Source: Progne subis subis (taxonomy: Eukaryota; Chordata; Aves; Passeriformes; Hirundinidae). Taken from it: DNA of 64,000 nt. Below, piece after piece: positions 59,501-64,000 of this stretch (position 1 is its first letter; each line of letters starts with the position of its first letter). Made by a program: the position numbers and the translations under genes. The notes below the pieces were generated by a model that saw only the letters and a list, made by a program, of their open reading frames with translations, made no database searches and was not told where the DNA came from. The DNA is taken from assembly GCA_022316685.1 (NCBI GenBank), contig JAKJHU010001068.1, forward strand, positions 30,675 to 94,674. The letters are read 5' to 3'.

Positions 59501-60369
59501 AGACAGACATCCTGAAATCATGTTTAAAATGCAAATATTGGTATTTCTCACGCTTTTCTCCTGTGTGTGGATCACACCTAAAGAAGAGAACACAGGTAGA
59601 AGAGAACATATTTTGCCTTTAAGCTCAGACACAAATGAAGCAAACCCAAGTTGAGAGAATACCTGGAGGCTGCCCTGATTCCTGAGACCACAGACAGTTG
59701 GGAGTCACAAACCAGACATGCCATCATGATGGATGCTGAGCCTGAAAGTCATTTATATGCAAATCTGCGCATATTAATCAGAGAGGGGGATTTTCCTAAA
59801 AATGCAAAGCACACGTTTTTCTCCTGGGATCAAGCTGCAAATGTTGGGTTTGGGGAATCCAGAAATAGTTGCAGTCAGAAAGTACTTCAGTACCAGAGAA
59901 ATGATCCTCTTTCTTCTCTTTCTATGTTACTTGTACAGAAGAGAAAAAAGAAGAGAGAAACAGACCACCAGCAATAATGAGCTTGCTATTATTTTTCAGT
60001 AAAGGTGTAACCCAGGGAGAATTTCACTCCTTTGTGAAAGCTTTGGGCTACTCATTGCAATGCACTTGCTCTCCATCGCTGCTGGAACCGACATTTATTG
60101 CTTTCCAGGGCAGCAAGGTCAACCCACTTTTCTCCACCAGTGACATAATTTAATCAGGTAAATGATGTCTTACACACAGTGCTGGCACAGGGCTATGAGC
60201 TTCTGGCTTCCCACCTGGGACAATGTGCCCAAATCCCTCTCCTGGCCTTTGAACGTGCCCCTCTGAGTGAATGGGGCTCCCAGCTGAGCTTGTGTGGGGT
60301 GGAGCAGCCACTGTGCCTTGAAAGGCTCTCATCACACAACAGGCTATGTCGTTAGGATTTGAATTGTGA
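53233..60369. other. Long stretch without recognised genes
   Basis: Intergenic or intronic DNA. Contains a T run of about 33 (~53562-53594), a G/T-rich low-complexity stretch (56195-56325) and an A-rich run (57842-57881). No open frame has both splice context and a recognisable family. Confidence 0.4.
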
Positions 60370-60427
60370 ATTTGGGGCCAAAAGGCTTTAGGATCTCTTC
60401 CAAGCCCAAACATTCTGTGATTCTACA
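60370..60427 (+). mobile_element. Short CR1 tail
   Basis: ggctttaggatctcttccaagcccaaacattctgtgattct, a diverged CR1 3' end. Confidence 0.6.
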
Positions 60428-60741
60428 ATATATCACATGCCTGGGTTATGGGGGCAAGCTGAGGGTGCTGAATAATGTTTGGCTCAAGGGCAGTGAGATG
60501 TGTTACCTGCTTTTCTTCTCATATATATGTGTTTTTGCCTTTTGACGATATCCTCATTTTTCTGACCACACTTTAAGGGAACAGAAAGAAAAAGAGACAC
60601 CATTTCCCTTGGCCTCCTTTTGGACTATCGTCCTGGAAGTCAAAAAGCTGGGAATGCTCATCATGCCCGTGCTGGCGGGGCACGGGGGGCAAGAAGGGCG
60701 CGCGAGCCGTCCCGGCGGCATTCCGGAGGCCGTTCCAAGGG

Positions 60742-63700
60742 TAGACCTGCTGTCCGCCTCCACGCCCTGCATTCCGGCAGCTGCTCCCACGGTAGACCTG
60801 ATGCCCCACTCCGGGCCTTGCATTCTAATGGCTATTCCCTGGGTAGACCTGCTATCCGCCTCCGAGCCTTGCATTCTAATGGCTATTCCCTGAGTAGACC
60901 TACTGCCTCCCTCTGAGCCTTGCATTCTAGAGGCTATTCCCGGGGTAGACCTGCTGTCCGCCTCTGAGCCTTGCACTCTAACGGCAATTCACTGTGTAGA
61001 CCTGCTGCCCCCTTGTGGGCCTTGTACTGTAATGGCTAGTGCCAGAGTAGACATGCTGCCCCCTTGCGGGCCTTGCGTTCAAAAGGCTATTCCCTGGGTA
61101 GACGGACTGTCCGCCACCGAGCCTTACAGTCGAATGGCTATTCCCTGGGTAGACCTGCTGTACGCCTTCGAAGCCTTACATTCGAATGGCTATTCCCTGG
61201 CTAGACCTGCTGTCCGCCACCGAGCCTTGCATTCGAATGGCCATTCCCTGGGTAGACCTGCTGTCTGCCTCTGAGCATTACATTCTAATGGCTATTCCCC
61301 AGGTAGACCTGCTGTCCACCTCGGATACTTGCATTCCGGTGGCCATTCCCAGGGTAGACCTGCTGGCACCCTCCATGCCTTGCACTCTAACGGCAATTCC
61401 CTGTGTAGACCTGCTGCCCCCTTGTGGGCCTTGTATTATAATGGCTATTGCCGGGGTAGACGTGCTGCCCCCTTGCAGGCCTTGCGTTTGAAAGGCTATT
61501 CCATGGGTAGACGGGCTGTCCGCCACCAACCCTTACAGTCGAATGGCTATTCCCTGGGAAGACCTGTTGTCCGCCTCTGAGCATTACATTCTAATGGCTG
61601 TTTCGCTGGGTAGACCTGCTCTCCGCCTCCGAGCATTACCTTCTAATGGCTATTCCCTGGGAAGACCTCCTGTCCGTCTGTGAGCCCTGCATTCTGGGGG
61701 CCGTTCCCAGGGTAGACCTGCTGGCCCCCTCCGTGCCTTGCACTATAATGGCTATTCCCTGGGTAGACCTGCTGTCGGTCTCTGAGCCTTGTAGAGTGGG
61801 TGCTATTCCATGGGTAGACCTGCTGTCCGCCACCAAGCCTTACCTTCGAAAGGCTATTGCCTGGGTAGACCTGCTTTCGGCCTCCGAGCCTGGTATCCGG
61901 GGCGCTATTCTGTGGGTAGACCTCCTGCCCCCTTGTGAGCCTTGCATTCTAATGGCTATTCCCTGGGTAGACCTGCTGTCCACCTCCAAGCCTTGTAGAG
62001 TGGGTGCTATTCCGTGGGTAGACCTGCTGTCCGCCACCGAGCCTTGCATTCGAAAGGCTATTGCCTGGGTAGATCTGCTGTCCGCCTCCGAGCCTGATAT
62101 CCCGGGTGCTATGCCGTGGGTAGACCTGATGCCCTTTTGCGGGCCTTGCATTCTAATGGCTATTCCCTGGGTAGACCTGCTGTCGTCCTCCGAGCCTCGT
62201 AGAGTGGGTGCTATTCCGTGACTAGACCGTCTGTCCGCCACCGAGCCTTACATTCGAAAGGCCATTGCCTGAGTAGACCTGCTATCCGCCTCCGAGGATT
62301 ACATTCTAATGGCTATTCCCTGGGAAGACCTTCTGTCTGCCTCCGAACCGCCTAGAGTGGGTGATATTCCGTGGGTAGACCTGCTGTCTGCCACCGAGCC
62401 TTACCTTCGAATGCCTATTCCGTTGTGTAGACCTACTGTCCCCCTCCGAGGCTGGTATCCTGGGCGCTATTCCGTCGGTAGACATGCTGTCGGGCTGCGA
62501 GCCTTGTAGAGTGGGTGCTATTCTGTGGGTAGAACTGCTGTCCACCACCGAGCCTTACATTCGAAAGACTATTACCTGGGTAGTCCTGTTGTCCGCCTCT
62601 GAGGCTGGTATCCTGGGCGCTATTCCGTTGGTAGACCTGCTGCCTCCTTGCGGGCCTTGCATTCTAATGGCTATTCCCTGGGTTGCACTGCTGTCCGCCT
62701 CCGAGGATTACATTCTAATGGCTATTGCCTGGGCAGACCTGCTGTCCGCCACCAAGCTTTCTATTCGAATGGTTATTCCCAGGGTAGACCTGCTGTCCGC
62801 CTCCGAGCCTGCTATCCTGGGCGCTATTCCCTGGGTAGACCTGCTGCCCCCCTCCGGGCCTTGCATTCTAATGGCTATTCCCTGGGTAGACATGCTGTCC
62901 GCCTCCTTGCCTGGTATCCTGCGTGCTATTCCCTCAGTAGACATGCTGTCGGCCTTCGAGCCTTGTAGAGTGGGTGCTACTCCGTGGGTAGACCTGCTGT
63001 CCTCCTCCGAACCTGGTATCCTGGGCGCTATTCCCTGGGTAGACCTGCTCTCCGCCTCCGAGCATTACATTCTAATGGCTATTTCGCTGGGTAGACCTGC
63101 TGTCCGCCTGCGAGCCTTATATTTGAAAGGCTATTGCCTGGGTAGACCGGTTGTCCGCCACCGAGCCTTACATTCAAATGGCTATTCCCTGGGTAGTCCT
63201 GCTGCCCCCTTCTGGGCCGTGAATTCTAATGGCTATTCCCTGGGTAGACCTGCTGCCGGCCTCCGAGCCTCGTAGAGTGGTTGCGATTCCCTGGGTAGAC
63301 CGGCTGTCGGCCACCGAGCCTTGCATTCGTAAGGCTATTGCCTGGGTAGACCTGCTGTCCCCCTCTGAGCATTATATTCTAATGGCTATTGCCTGGGTAG
63401 ACCTGCTGTCGGCCTCCGAGCCTGGTATCCTGGGCACTATTCTGTGCGTAGAGTTGCTGTCCCCTTGCGGGCCTTGCATTCTAATGGCTATTCCCTGGGT
63501 AGGCCTGCTGTCGGCCTCCGAGCCTGGTATCCTGGGTGCTATTCCGTGCATAGACCTGCTCTCCGCCACCGAGCCTTACATTCGAAAGGCTATTGCCTGG
63601 GTAGACCTGCTGTCTGCCTCCGAGCCTGATATCGTGGTTGCTATTCCGTGGGTAGACCTGATGCCCTTTTGCGGGCCTTGCATTCTAATGGTTATTCTCT

Positions 63701-63958
63701 GGGTAGACCTGCTGTCGGCCTCCGAGTCTCGTAGAGTGGGTGCTATTCTGTGGGTAGACCGGCTGTCCGCCACTGAGCCTTACGTTCGAAAGATTATTCC
63801 CTGGGTAGACCTGCTGTCCGCCTCTGAGCACTACATTCTAATGGCTATTTTGCTTAGTATACCTGCTGTCTGCTTCCTTACCTGGTATCCTGGGCGCTAT
63901 TCCCTGGGTAGACCTGTTACGCCATTGTGGGCCTTGCATTCGAAAGGCTATTGCCTGG
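60742..63958 (+). repeat. 51-bp tandem satellite with a four-unit higher-order pattern
   Basis: About 63 head-to-tail units of 51 bp, each beginning tagacctgctgtccgcc. Starts at 60742, 60793, 60844 and 60895 are exactly 51 apart. 51 is divisible by 3 and most units lack stops, so both strands show long open frames with a 17-residue period (plus AIPWVDLLSASEPCILM, minus MQGSEADSRSTQGIAIR). Units fall into types by their ends (attctaatgg, atcctgggcgc, gtagagtgggtgc, attcgaaagg). Around 61764-62222 these repeat every four units (204 bp). Non-coding satellite is the simpler reading. Confidence 0.9.
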
Positions 63959-64000
63959 TGTGGTGGTTTCAGGCAGATTTTGGGAGAAATCCTCCCAAGG
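63959..64000 (-). mobile_element. LTR edge of the young ERV family, inverted, cut by the window end
   Basis: The reverse complement of these 42 bp is identical to 14096-14137, the 3' end of the young ERV's 5' LTR, ending in CACCACA. The satellite stops exactly where it begins, so this is an insertion into the array. Whether it is a solo LTR or a full provirus lies outside the window. Confidence 0.85.

Noticed and set aside
62484..63275. 263-codon open frame as a gene
   Set aside because: A by-product of 51-bp units lacking stops. There is no start context, splice sites or unique flanking domain.
60742..63958. CRISPR-like regular repeat
   Set aside because: Units are contiguous without unique spacers, and the genome is vertebrate; this is satellite DNA.

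Overview
This is vertebrate nuclear DNA, almost certainly from a bird and probably a songbird. It has long intron-like stretches, 5'-truncated CR1 LINE tails on both strands, several endogenous retroviruses (ERVs) and few exons. All coordinates come from reading the sequence; no database search was run.

Layout. (1) 1-2377: minus-strand exons of SYCP1 (synaptonemal complex protein 1). Two exons are clean, and one lies between them with a broken reading frame. (2) 2378-13182: an old, heavily broken class I (gammaretrovirus-like) ERV with both LTRs, a tRNA-Pro-like primer site, and gag, pol and env pseudogenes. A foreign 369-bp solo LTR sits between pol and env. (3) 13481-20315: a second, much younger ERV with no env and an ERV-L-like pol. 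It has near-identical LTRs and an intact 5-bp target duplication. (4) 20321-25151: intron-like or intergenic sequence with one CR1 tail. (5) 25152-39299, minus strand: the most interesting locus. A signal-peptide exon is followed by about six tandem copies of a ~2.27-kb genomic cassette and a C-terminal transmembrane exon. Each full cassette carries five short exons, all starting and ending in phase 1. I do not recognise the protein. (6) 39300-60700: mostly non-coding, with CR1 tails, two more solo LTRs and small minisatellites. (7) 60742-63958: a 51-bp tandem satellite of about 63 units, with a local four-unit (204-bp) higher-order pattern. (8) 63959-64000: the edge of an inverted LTR identical to that of the young ERV, inserted into the satellite.

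How it fits together. The host content is part of a meiotic gene and a modular type I membrane-protein gene. The modular gene appears to have grown by unequal exchange of cassettes whose exons can be gained or lost without shifting the frame. Retroviral insertions and satellite expansion account for most of the rest. The ERV genes are described with their breaks; none reads as a complete functional set.
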